Assembly (NCBI GenBank): GCA_032054765.1
Contig: DAMBSC010000010.1
Coordinates: forward strand, 124,001 to 188,000
Direction of reading: 5' to 3'
Origin: DFXE01 sp032054765
GTDB taxonomy: Bacteria; Bacteroidota; Bacteroidia; Bacteroidales; Tannerellaceae
Length of the DNA: 64,000 nt
Part shown: positions 1 through 8,247 of the stretch, in pieces
How the letters are laid out: every line of letters begins with the position of its first letter
How positions within the stretch are numbered: the stretch's first letter is position 1
Notes under the pieces: generated by a model
Told to the model about the DNA's origin: nothing
Databases searched by the model: none
Seen by the model: only the letters and a program-made list of their open reading frames with translations
Position numbers and translations under genes: made by a program

Positions 1-1092
1 AGTGCTTATAATGTATTTGATTTCTCGGTACGGCATAATAGTGTAAACCCGTTGTTGAAACGTACGGAAAGCCTTACCTGGACCTTTATTATATCCATGT
101 TTCTGAGTTTTGTTACTCTTTTGTTTGCTTTTGATGCGATTTCAGGAGAGAAAGAAGACCGTACGCTGGCATTAGTCTTTTCTAATCCGGTACCCCGACG
201 CACATTTATATTCAGTAAATTGTGCAGTATTGTTACTGTGGTTTGCGGGATGGCTTTTGTAGGAGCTATCATAAGCCTGATTATCCTGGCGTTATCAGGT
301 AAAGTACTGCTGAATATGGATTTCTTTACGGAAGTTCTTTCTTTCGGATTAGTAAGTATTTTGTTTATAACTCTTTTTGCAGCTTTTGGGCTGTTCTCGA
401 GTGCCGTTACGCGTTATTCAAATGTCAGTTTATTAATATCCTTGTGTTTCTGGTTGTTCTCGGCAGTTGTAATCCCTAATACTGCTGTTTTTTGGGCAAA
501 CAAACTATTCCCTATTCCTACAGCAGATAAGGTAAACGAGGCTATCAAACAAGAGGAAGATGATATTCTTAGGAATGCTCCGGAAGGCAGTACAAGTGCA
601 GGGCCGGATCCTTTTTTCCCACATCATGAACTCCGGGCTAATTATTATATGAACCTGATGAATGCTGAGAAAAGGCATAAGGATGCTTATTACCAACAAA
701 TGTTCCAACAGTTTGAGAATACACGCCGTTTCACGCTCTTGTCTCCTATTTCACAATTCGATTATATTAACGAAGCATTTTTAGGCGGTGGTTATCTGCG
801 ATTTCAGAAAAACTGGAACGATCTTCATATCTTCCAAGAACGATTCCTGCAATGGTTTAAGGATATAGATGCCAAAGATGCCAAAAGTCCTCATTGGTAT
901 AATCCTTATGAAGATTATTCCACTAGTAAAAAGTCGGTATCTGTTGATCAGATACCGCAGTATCAGGAAAAGATTGCACCTTTTAGTCAACGTTTACAAT
1001 TCATAAGTGGCTATTTAATCATTATGTTTATCATGATAGCTGTGTTATTAGGAGTATGTTTCTACCTTTTTGTAAAATACGATGTAAGATAA
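1..1092 (+). CDS. ABC-2 type transporter permease, 5'-truncated by the window edge
   Basis: The reading frame is open from base 1, so the true start lies outside the window; the TTG at 52 is not a convincing start. At least 364 codons are visible. The protein has a cluster of hydrophobic segments near its start, a soluble loop of roughly 180 residues rich in Asn, Phe and Tyr, and a final transmembrane helix followed by a short basic tail. A motif like SGEKEDRTLALVFSNPV, just after the first visible helix, is typical of ABC-2 permeases of the NosY/DUF3526 type in Bacteroidetes. These work with a separate ATPase, probably encoded upstream. The substrate cannot be read from the sequence. No ATPase gene follows it, so this looks like the last gene of its operon. 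Confidence 0.8.
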   Translation, partial: SAYNVFDFSVRHNSVNPLLKRTESLTWTFIISMFLSFVTLLFAFDAISGEKEDRTLALVFSNPVPRRTFIFSKLCSIVTVVCGMAFVGAIISLIILALSGKVLLNMDFFTEVLSFGLVSILFITLFAAFGLFSSAVTRYSNVSLLISLCFWLFSAVVIPNTAVFWANKLFPIPTADKVNEAIKQEEDDILRNAPEGSTSAGPDPFFPHHELRANYYMNLMNAEKRHKDAYYQQMFQQFENTRRFTLLSPISQFDYINEAFLGGGYLRFQKNWNDLHIFQERFLQWFKDIDAKDAKSPHWYNPYEDYSTSKKSVSVDQIPQYQEKIAPFSQRLQFISGYLIIMFIMIAVLLGVCFYLFVKYDVR

Positions 1093-1429
1093 TAGTTTTT
1101 TGAAAAATTGTGGTGATAGTTAACCTTTTTCGCAGAAATAGATAGTTTAAAAGAGAAAACCATTTAGAAGTAAGCGGTATATGTATGTGGTAGGTAGTAT
1201 ATAAAAAAATTACTATATGCCCTTTCATGTACCGCTTTATTATTTTCATTATCGAATGCTTTCAAATTGCGCAAGTTGGTTGTTTTTGTCTTAATTATAT
1301 AAATAATCAAAACGCTATAACAATCTCATTTTTAAGTAAAAAAACGTAAACATATGCGCTGATATAAATTTATTTTTAAAACATAAGAAAAAATTAACAC
1401 ATATAGTGCTTTTATAATACAGAAAGTTG

Positions 1430-1437
1430 TAATTTTG
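1430..1437 (+). promoter_or_regulatory. Predicted -7 element of the TRL-like gene
   Basis: TAATTTTG matches the Bacteroidetes -7 consensus TAnnTTTG. I see no clear -33 TTTG at the expected distance. It predicts a leader of about 90 nt before the ATG at 1533. Confidence 0.45.
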
Positions 1438-1490
1438 TCACTCGAAAAGAAAAAGGTTAATCCTCTTCAAACCAATAAAAAATTTAACCC

Positions 1491-1514
1491 CCTTATTTAG
1501 GAGAGGAAATAAGG
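1491..1514 (+). promoter_or_regulatory. Hairpin in the 5' leader of the TRL-like gene
   Basis: CCTTATTT (1491-1498) and AAATAAGG (1507-1514) form a perfect 8-bp stem with an 8-nt purine-rich loop (AGGAGAGG). The stem ends 18 nt before the start codon and the loop resembles a Shine-Dalgarno sequence, so it could affect translation or mRNA stability. Confidence 0.4.
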
Positions 1515-1532
1515 ACAAAATTCTATTTTAAG

Positions 1533-1841
1533 ATGAAAAAATTAGTATTGTGCCTGATGGCAGGTGCCTTCCTTTGCAGTTGTGGTATGACTAAATCTCC
1601 AGTTCAAGGTATGATTTACACGGAAGTAACATCAGGTAATGCCGTAACAAGTAACAAACTAGCAACTAAGGTTGGTAAATCTACAGCAACTGGTATTCTT
1701 AATATGGTAGCTACTGGTGATGCTACTTACCAGACAGCTGCAAAAAATGCAGGAATTACAAGAATAAGCCATGTTGACGAACGTAATCATACCATTTTAG
1801 GTATAATTACTACTTATGAAACAATAGTTTATGGTGAGTAA
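1533..1841 (+). CDS. TRL-like family lipoprotein
   Basis: A 102-residue protein. It has a lipoprotein signal peptide with lipobox L-C-S-C, predicting lipidation at Cys17 and export to the envelope. The mature part contains the small TRL domain: a YTEVTSG segment, a G-K-S-T-A-T-G-I motif, an Ala-rich turn and a final H-x-I-L-G-I-x-T-T-Y-E-T-I strand. TRL proteins are known from many Gram-negatives, but their function is not established. The gene stands alone, with its own likely promoter at 1430 and a strong terminator at 1863-1907. The long leader with a hairpin suggests high or regulated expression, as for an abundant small surface lipoprotein; that is inference. The family call rests on pattern recognition. 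Confidence 0.75.
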   Translation: MKKLVLCLMAGAFLCSCGMTKSPVQGMIYTEVTSGNAVTSNKLATKVGKSTATGILNMVATGDATYQTAAKNAGITRISHVDERNHTILGIITTYETIVYGE

Positions 1842-1862
1842 TTTTCTATGAAATTTTTAAAT

Positions 1863-1907
1863 AATCGGAGTTTCACATAATATGTGTCACTCCGATTTCT
1901 TATTTTT
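1863..1907 (+). terminator. Rho-independent terminator after the TRL-like gene
   Basis: AATCGGAGT (1863-1871) pairs with ACTCCGATT (1889-1897). An inner stem CACAT/ATGTG (1874-1878, 1882-1886) is separated from it by a two-base mismatch. A T-rich tract follows. It lies 22 bp after the stop codon at 1841. Confidence 0.85.
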
Positions 1908-1927
1908 ACAGACAAATTACAATTCAT

Positions 1928-2449
1928 ATGAAATATATTTTATTATTTATCTTATTTTTAAGTTTACCGTTTTACAGTGCGGGTCAGAAATTGCATCGTC
2001 AGTATTCGTTTTATCCGCAGGAAGAAGGGAACGTATATTTTATTCATCCCCAAAAAGGATTTGAAAATAATGGAAATGGGCCAGTAAAAAAAATGGAATA
2101 TGATATAACTTACTTGTCTGGTAAAGACTCTGCATCTTATACATTTACTTATTATTCTGAAAATCCTATGCAGATTGATTCTGTGAAAATTATGAGTAGA
2201 TCCGGACAATTGATTTACGCTGAAAAAGCAACCATGTTTTATGTGCAACCTAAAAAGACATATTGGCAACAGCGGGCTTCTGTTTCAATACCTTATGATT
2301 TATTAGTTGAAATATATCAGAATGAAAACCCTTATAGTATATCTTTGTCTGGGGGTAAAAGACTTGACTATGAAATGAAACCTAAAAGGTGGAAAAAGCA
2401 AGCAGAGCTAGTTTCTAAAATCTTTGATGTTGTAAAATATAATAAATAA
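1928..2449 (+). CDS. Secreted protein of unknown function
   Basis: A 173-residue protein with an N-terminal signal peptide (hydrophobic run of about 14 residues ending in S-A-G-Q, likely cleavage after residue 19). I do not recognise the mature domain. It is rich in Tyr, Lys and Ser, with alternating beta-strand-like stretches, and ends in a basic helix-like segment. There is no lipobox, so a soluble periplasmic or surface protein is expected. It lies between two terminator-like hairpins and appears monocistronic. Confidence 0.7.
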   Translation: MKYILLFILFLSLPFYSAGQKLHRQYSFYPQEEGNVYFIHPQKGFENNGNGPVKKMEYDITYLSGKDSASYTFTYYSENPMQIDSVKIMSRSGQLIYAEKATMFYVQPKKTYWQQRASVSIPYDLLVEIYQNENPYSISLSGGKRLDYEMKPKRWKKQAELVSKIFDVVKYNK

Positions 2450-2466
2450 AAAGCCTTTAACCAAAT

Positions 2467-2493
2467 AACTTAATTGGCATCAAATTAAGTTTT
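2467..2493 (+). terminator. Terminator-like hairpin after the secreted unknown
   Basis: AACTTAATT (2467-2475) and AATTAAGTT (2483-2491) form a perfect 9-bp stem with a 7-nt loop, ending in a short T run. The stem is AT-rich and so weak. It lies 17 bp after the stop codon. Confidence 0.5.
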
Positions 2494-2508
2494 ATAATAT
2501 TCTTTTTT

Positions 2509-2516
2509 TAGTTTTG
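2509..2516 (+). promoter_or_regulatory. Predicted -7 element of the M16 protease gene
   Basis: TAGTTTTG matches TAnnTTTG and lies 30 bp before the ATG at 2547, right after the hairpin that ends the previous gene. No good -33 box is visible. Confidence 0.5.
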
Positions 2517-2546
2517 TATCTTGATTAATTTCTTAAACAATAATCT

Positions 2547-5360
2547 ATGATAACAAGACGATTTAATATGATAGTTGCCTTAACCCTTCTGGTAGGTATC
2601 ATAAGTTTGTTTGCACAACAGCCGGAACAGTTACCGATTGATCCTAAAGTACGGTATGGGAAACTGAGTAACGGACTTACTTATTACATACGTCACAACA
2701 ATCTGCCAAAAGAAAGGGCAGACTTTTATATTGCACAAAATGTTGGTTCTATACTGGAAGAAGAGAATCAACGAGGGCTAGCACACTTCTTAGAGCATAT
2801 GGCTTTCAACGGAAGTAAGAATTTTCCTAATAACGGAATGGATGAATATGCTGAGAGCGTAGGTATGCGCATGGGTGAAAATATAAATGCTTATACCGGA
2901 TTTGATGAAACTGTTTATATGTTGATGAATGCTCCGGTATCCCGAGAAGGAGTTATCGATACCTGTTTGCTTATCTTACACGACTGGTCTAATTTTATAA
3001 CTCTTCCCGATTCTATGATTGAAAAAGAACGTGGAGTCATTCGCGAAGAGTGGCGTACACGGCAGGATGCACAAGCCAGAATATGGGAACAGCAACTCCC
3101 CAAAATGTATCCTAATAGCCAATATGCCAACCGTATGCCGATCGGTACAATTGATGTAATTGACAATTTCAAACCAAATGAATTAAGGGATTACTATAAA
3201 AAATGGTATCGTCCGGATCTGCAAGCCATCATTGTTGTCGGCGATATTAATGTGGATGAGATAGAGAGTAAAATAAAAACTATGTTTGCTGATATACCGG
3301 CTCCGGTAAATTCGGCAAAACGTGAATATTTTGATGTTCCTGATAATAAAGAGCCTTTGGTGTCAATCGCAACCGATAAAGAGTCGCCTTATTATATGAT
3401 TTATATTTTCCATAAACATGATAAACTTCCGAAAGAAACGCGCTCTACTGTTGTAGGCATGATTAGTGATTATATACAAAGTGTATCAGCAACAATGATG
3501 AACGAACGTTTCAATGAAATCGTGCAACAGCAAGCCGATCCTCCTTTTATATATGCCGGTGCTTCTGATGGAGACTATATGATATCAAAGACAAAAAGTG
3601 CCTGGATGGTAGGTGCAGTTGCCGAAGAAGGACGTGTAGATGAAGCGTTGGAAGCGATAACAATGGAAACAGAACGTATCAAACAGTATGGGTTTACCGA
3701 ATCAGAATATGAACGGGCACGTACTAATGTCCTGAAAGAATATGAATCAGCTTATAACGAACGTGAGAACCAACAACACGGATCGTATACCCGTGAATAC
3801 GTAGACCATTTTGCTAATGGCGGATATATTCCCGGTATCGAGCTTGAGTATACAATGTTAAGTCAGATCGCTCCGGGAATAACGGTAAACGAAATCAATC
3901 AATACGTAAAGAGTGTAATAGGTGATACCAATATTGTTCTTTCATTAACCGGACCGGATAAAGAAGGAGCCCAAATCCCTACTGAAGATGAATTACTTGC
4001 TGTATATTCTTCTGCAAAAGAAACTCCTGTATTGCCTTATGAAGAAGTAGTTTCTGATGAACCGTTAGTCGCTACAAAACCTGTTCCTGGAAAGATTGTA
4101 TTGACACAGGAAGACCCTCTATTCGATGCTACAGTCATGACACTCAGTAATGGTATTAAAGTAATATTAAAACATACCGAATTTAAGAAAGATCAAATCC
4201 TTATAACTGCAACCAGCCCGGGCGGTTCAACCTTATTTGGAGATAAAGATATCAGCAATCTGAAAGTCTTGAATGATGTTATCGGTTTAGGTGGGTTAGG
4301 TAATTTCTCTTCTGTTGACCTTGGAAAAGTACTTGCCGGTAAAAAAGTATCTGTTCGGACTTCTTTGGGTCTCGGAGATGAAAATGTTAATGGTTCATCT
4401 ACACCCGCTGATATGGAGACGTTATTCGAACTGATTTATCTTAATTTTACAGCACTGAGAAAGGATCAGGAAGCTTTCACCTCTTATATCAATCGAATGA
4501 AAGCCCAACTGGCGAACTACCATTTGAGCCCGATGGTAGCATTTAGCGATACATTATTAAAAATTACTTATCAGAATAACCCACGTGCCATGCGCATACA
4601 ACTGGAAGATTTCGATAAGATCAGTTATGACCGGATTCTGGAGATGTATAAAGAGCGTTTTGCTGATGCATCTGACTTTGTCTTCACATTTGTAGGCAAT
4701 TTGGATAAAGAAGCGATGCGACCGTTAATTGAAATATACCTGGCATCACTTCCTTCTCTTAAACGGGTCGAAAAAGGAAATGTACAACATATTCCATTAC
4801 TCAACAAAGGAGAACATGTGACACTTTTCCATCGACAAATGGAGACTCCAAAGTCAACTGTTACGAACCTGTATTGGGGCCAAATGGAATATGACTTGAA
4901 AAATGTAGTTACAGCTACCATGCTGAAACAGATCTTGGATATTGTTTATATGGAAAAAGTACGAGAAGATGAAGGCGGTTCTTATGGTATACAAACATCG
5001 GCTTATATCTCTCAGTTTCCGGAAGGACAAACTATGTTACAAACCTCTTTTGATACCGATCCTGAGAAAAGAGAAAAGATGAACAATATCGTAAAGGATG
5101 AATTAAAATCTATAACGGTATCAGGTCCAAGACAGGATGATTTTAATAAAACAAAAGATAATCTACACAAGCGTCATGCGGAAAACCTACAGGAAAACAG
5201 CTACTGGCTGAATGTACTGGATAGGTATTACTATAAAGGTTTCAATTCGTATACTAACTATCTTGAAACATTAGATTCGATTACCCCGGATATAATACAA
5301 GCATTCGCGAAAAGATTGCTTGATCAAGGTAATCATATTGAAGTGGTAATGGAACCTTAG
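2547..5360 (+). CDS. M16 family zinc metalloprotease (insulinase-like), secreted
   Basis: A 937-residue protein, the usual size for a bacterial M16 enzyme with two fused homologous halves (compare PqqL/YhjJ types). A signal peptide covers about residues 1-23. The inverted zinc motif H80-F-L-E-H84 is intact, with a conserved Glu-rich E-K-E-R-G-V-I-R-E-E segment near 159-168 supplying the distal zinc ligand. The second half starts near residue 530 with the usual LSNGIKVILKHTEFKKDQI-like beta motif but lacks an HxxEH, as expected for the inactive half. It probably degrades peptides in the periplasm. Its stop codon overlaps the stop of the convergent GH172 gene, so no terminator fits between them. 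Confidence 0.93.
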   Translation: MITRRFNMIVALTLLVGIISLFAQQPEQLPIDPKVRYGKLSNGLTYYIRHNNLPKERADFYIAQNVGSILEEENQRGLAHFLEHMAFNGSKNFPNNGMDEYAESVGMRMGENINAYTGFDETVYMLMNAPVSREGVIDTCLLILHDWSNFITLPDSMIEKERGVIREEWRTRQDAQARIWEQQLPKMYPNSQYANRMPIGTIDVIDNFKPNELRDYYKKWYRPDLQAIIVVGDINVDEIESKIKTMFADIPAPVNSAKREYFDVPDNKEPLVSIATDKESPYYMIYIFHKHDKLPKETRSTVVGMISDYIQSVSATMMNERFNEIVQQQADPPFIYAGASDGDYMISKTKSAWMVGAVAEEGRVDEALEAITMETERIKQYGFTESEYERARTNVLKEYESAYNERENQQHGSYTREYVDHFANGGYIPGIELEYTMLSQIAPGITVNEINQYVKSVIGDTNIVLSLTGPDKEGAQIPTEDELLAVYSSAKETPVLPYEEVVSDEPLVATKPVPGKIVLTQEDPLFDATVMTLSNGIKVILKHTEFKKDQILITATSPGGSTLFGDKDISNLKVLNDVIGLGGLGNFSSVDLGKVLAGKKVSVRTSLGLGDENVNGSSTPADMETLFELIYLNFTALRKDQEAFTSYINRMKAQLANYHLSPMVAFSDTLLKITYQNNPRAMRIQLEDFDKISYDRILEMYKERFADASDFVFTFVGNLDKEAMRPLIEIYLASLPSLKRVEKGNVQHIPLLNKGEHVTLFHRQMETPKSTVTNLYWGQMEYDLKNVVTATMLKQILDIVYMEKVREDEGGSYGIQTSAYISQFPEGQTMLQTSFDTDPEKREKMNNIVKDELKSITVSGPRQDDFNKTKDNLHKRHAENLQENSYWLNVLDRYYYKGFNSYTNYLETLDSITPDIIQAFAKRLLDQGNHIEVVMEP

Positions 5361-7057
5361 TCTTCTGAAGGTTCAGGAACGTTTTCAGGTTGTTGTACAA
5401 TCTGCGGTTGTGGTGGTTCGGGAGCTTTGTCAGAAGGAAGTTTTGACGTGGCTTCTTCCACTCCCGATAATCCACGTGCACGTGCCTTATTATCACCATA
5501 CCAGAAGATCGTTGTGGCATAGTCTACAGTCCCTTTCTTCCAGCTTAACATTTCAATATCAAACTTTAAACTCTTGGTGAAAGGTATCCCGTCAAGGTTA
5601 CGCGTACGAAAGAAAGTATTATACCCATGTGAACTTTCCATATCCGCCCGTGGAGCTCCTCCAAACGGAGTGTGAAAAGGAATAACAGGAGCCCATGAAC
5701 TATTATAATAATCTTCCGTTCCTGTTCCGAAGTGTGAGGGGAAAGCATCATCATCTACCCATATCTTTTCATCACCTTCGCCATACCATTCCGGAGAATA
5801 ATTATATAAGGACAGTACGTCTCCTTTATAGACTCCTTTTCCTTCAATAGTTGCGAAGTTCCAATCCATACAATTTTTATCGTCGTCAGGATTGTCACTT
5901 AACTTTATTCCTCTTTCCTGCTTCCACGAAACATGAAAATACAATGTATTTGTATCCCATTTCTTAGGTGACAGACAGATCGATAGGTTTACATCAGCCG
6001 GTATATTTCCATGATTGATCAGAGCAACAGAAGCCACTTCCTGATAAGGCATCATCCAGCGACTGGTGATTGTTCCATTACCATCAGCCGTAAGATACCA
6101 GCTTTCTACAGAAGGTGAACCCATGCCTCCTCCCGAAAAATCGGAAACAGGCACCCATATCGTTTGTTTTCCGTCGAACATAGTCTGTAATACTATATTA
6201 CGCATAACCTGAGCATACTTTTCCGGGTCGTCAGTTTTTATAGTTAAAGTTAGTTCACGAATGGCATATTCTCCCTGTGGGAGTTTTATAACTAACGGAT
6301 TCCCTATCTCTAACCGTTGTTTCTTTATTATATTCATCGAGTCACAATTCGATGAAGGATTTAGTAAAAAATCATTAGTAGCTTTTATCTTTTTAGCTGC
6401 TCGTTGGGCTATTTTAGCTGTTAATGTTTCGATGATGGTTCCTTCGGGATATTCGCGATAATTGATTTGATAATATTTAGGAGTAGCTTCAACCCCTCTC
6501 GCATTTTCAAAAGTAATCTTACAACTTTTGCCATAGGGTATAGGAAAGAATAAAGTGCTTCCTCCCTTTCCATCGGGAGTGTAACTGGTATGTGCCTGAA
6601 GTAATCCTTTTCCCGCTTCAGGGACTCCAAATTTCATTAGATCGTAAGACGGTATTTCCCAATTAGCATGCGGTGATTCATCAAAATAAAAACGCCAGGT
6701 TCCCCGTTTGTCCAATGTGGTTATCCATATGCGGGTAATTACGCCGGGACCTTCTTTATCAAAAAGAACCATTTCTGTTCTCCCTTCGTTTACTTCTGTT
6801 CGTTCAAGACCAAAACCGTCGTCATTGGCAAACCACCCTGCAGAGTCCGGTGATATTGATCGCCTGTCATAACTGCTAACCTGTAGTGAACGATAGGGAA
6901 TTTCAGGATAACGGGCGCTTTCATCATAAGAAACCATTTCATTCAATAAAGACTCTAAAGTGATTTGTGGTACTTTTTCTTTCTTACAAGAAATAAATAC
7001 TCCTGTAATAATAAGGGTAAGGCAAAGTAGGGTAATAAATCTTAAAAAACAATTCAT
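5357..7057 (-). CDS. GH172 (DUF2961) family glycoside hydrolase, lipoprotein
   Basis: The start at 7057 is preferred over the longer frame because it begins with a good lipoprotein signal peptide (lipobox F-I-S-C, Cys24). The product is 566 residues. It contains the DUF2961 core: a GPGVITRIWIT motif, a phenylalanine- and tyrosine-rich jelly-roll region, and a GTGTEDYYNSSWAP motif with acidic residues. DUF2961 is now family GH172, whose characterised members include difructose-anhydride-forming and D-arabinofuranosidase enzymes. A D-arabinofuranose or fructan substrate is therefore likely but unproven. The C-terminus is a Pro/Glu-rich tail. It is the last gene of the nhaC-symporter-GH172 operon, 23 bp after the symporter gene. 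Confidence 0.85.
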   Translation of the reverse strand: MNCFLRFITLLCLTLIITGVFISCKKEKVPQITLESLLNEMVSYDESARYPEIPYRSLQVSSYDRRSISPDSAGWFANDDGFGLERTEVNEGRTEMVLFDKEGPGVITRIWITTLDKRGTWRFYFDESPHANWEIPSYDLMKFGVPEAGKGLLQAHTSYTPDGKGGSTLFFPIPYGKSCKITFENARGVEATPKYYQINYREYPEGTIIETLTAKIAQRAAKKIKATNDFLLNPSSNCDSMNIIKKQRLEIGNPLVIKLPQGEYAIRELTLTIKTDDPEKYAQVMRNIVLQTMFDGKQTIWVPVSDFSGGGMGSPSVESWYLTADGNGTITSRWMMPYQEVASVALINHGNIPADVNLSICLSPKKWDTNTLYFHVSWKQERGIKLSDNPDDDKNCMDWNFATIEGKGVYKGDVLSLYNYSPEWYGEGDEKIWVDDDAFPSHFGTGTEDYYNSSWAPVIPFHTPFGGAPRADMESSHGYNTFFRTRNLDGIPFTKSLKFDIEMLSWKKGTVDYATTIFWYGDNKARARGLSGVEEATSKLPSDKAPEPPQPQIVQQPENVPEPSED

Positions 7058-7080
7058 ATCAAGTAGATTCTCTTTTTGTT

Positions 7081-8247
7081 TTATCTTTTTCCGGCAATGC
7101 GGTCCACGACTACAGCTATAGCACCGTCTCCCGTCACATTGCATGCTGTGCCAAAGCTATCCATTGCTATATATAGTGCTATCATCATAGCTTGTAATGT
7201 TTCATCAAAACCAAGCATAGTGTGTAATACGCCCAATGCAGCCATGATAGCACCTCCGGGAACGCCGGGAGCCGCCACCATAACAACTCCCAACATCATT
7301 ATAAAGCCGGCATATAATCCTATTGAAATAGGTTCACCTGCCATTATCATGATAGCCATGGAGCAAGCTACAATTTTCATTGTGCTTCCCGCCAGATGAA
7401 TAGTCGCGCATAGTGGTATAACAAATACAGCTATATTCTCCCGTACTCCATTCTTGATCGTCTGTTTTAAAGTTACCGGAATGGTTGCGGCCGACGATTG
7501 GGTACCTAATGCAGTAGCATAGGCCACCAGCATATTTTTTAAGAGACGGAACGGGTTCTTTTTTGCAACTATTCCCGCAATGGTAAACTGGATAAGTAAT
7601 AATAATATGTGTAATACGAATATAACAGCAATTACTTTCAGGAACATGACTATTATACCCATCACACGACCGCTTACGGCCATATTAAGGAAAATACCAA
7701 AGATATGTAATGGAAGCAACGGGATTATAACATCTTCAATTACTTTTGTAATTATATCTCTGAAATCAATAAAAAAGTCACGCAAGTTTGTTCCTGAAAT
7801 ACTGGATATTCCTAACCCCAGAACAAATGATAATAACAATGCTGTCATGATATCCATCAACGGAGGCATACCTACCGTAAAGTAAGGAGCGAGCATAAAA
7901 TCTTCAGGATTATCAATCGCTGTCATATCCGTGCTTACAGATAATATCTTAGGGAAAATAGCAGCACCGCTGAAATAAGTGAAAAATCCGGAAAAAAGGG
8001 TAGAACCATAAGCAATTAGAGCAGTAATGGCTAACAATTTACCGGCACCTTTACCCAACTCTCCAATAGCAGGAGCAACCAATCCCAGAATGATAAGCGG
8101 AATTGCAAATGTCAGGAAGTTACCAAACAGTGAGTTAAAAGTAACAAAAATACGAGCTATAGAGTCAGGTAGAAACTGTCCGAATAGAATTCCTAATGCT
8201 ATCGCAATAACTACTTTACCTAGAAGGGATATCTTTATCTTTTTCAT
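7081..8247 (-). CDS. Dicarboxylate/amino acid:cation symporter (DAACS family)
   Basis: A 388-residue polytopic membrane protein, similar in length to GltP/SstT-type carriers. Two family signatures are visible: a serine-rich re-entrant loop (T-Q-S-S-A-A-T-I-P-V-T) and the substrate/cation site motif D-S-F-G-T-A-C-N-V-T-G-D-G near the C-terminus. It probably takes up an acidic or small neutral amino acid or a dicarboxylate with sodium or protons. The ATG at 8247 is chosen because the protein then starts M-K-K-I-K-I before the first helix. It overlaps the end of nhaC by 32 bp, implying translational coupling. Pairing with a Na+/H+ antiporter fits a sodium-driven carrier. Confidence 0.88.
   Translation of the reverse strand: MKKIKISLLGKVVIAIALGILFGQFLPDSIARIFVTFNSLFGNFLTFAIPLIILGLVAPAIGELGKGAGKLLAITALIAYGSTLFSGFFTYFSGAAIFPKILSVSTDMTAIDNPEDFMLAPYFTVGMPPLMDIMTALLLSFVLGLGISSISGTNLRDFFIDFRDIITKVIEDVIIPLLPLHIFGIFLNMAVSGRVMGIIVMFLKVIAVIFVLHILLLLIQFTIAGIVAKKNPFRLLKNMLVAYATALGTQSSAATIPVTLKQTIKNGVRENIAVFVIPLCATIHLAGSTMKIVACSMAIMIMAGEPISIGLYAGFIMMLGVVMVAAPGVPGGAIMAALGVLHTMLGFDETLQAMMIALYIAMDSFGTACNVTGDGAIAVVVDRIAGKR

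Larger units (their letters stand above)
1093..1532. other. 440-bp AT-rich intergenic region
   Basis: No coding sequence is evident. An 8-bp inverted repeat (AAGCGGTA at 1172-1179, TACCGCTT at 1230-1237) encloses an AT-rich loop. Its role is unclear; it may fold at the end of the ABC permease mRNA. The right end carries the promoter and leader of the TRL-like gene. Confidence 0.6.

Noticed and set aside
7076..7399. Plus-strand ORF of 107 codons over the symporter gene
   Set aside because: It is antisense to a well-conserved membrane transporter and has shadow-like composition with no start signals.
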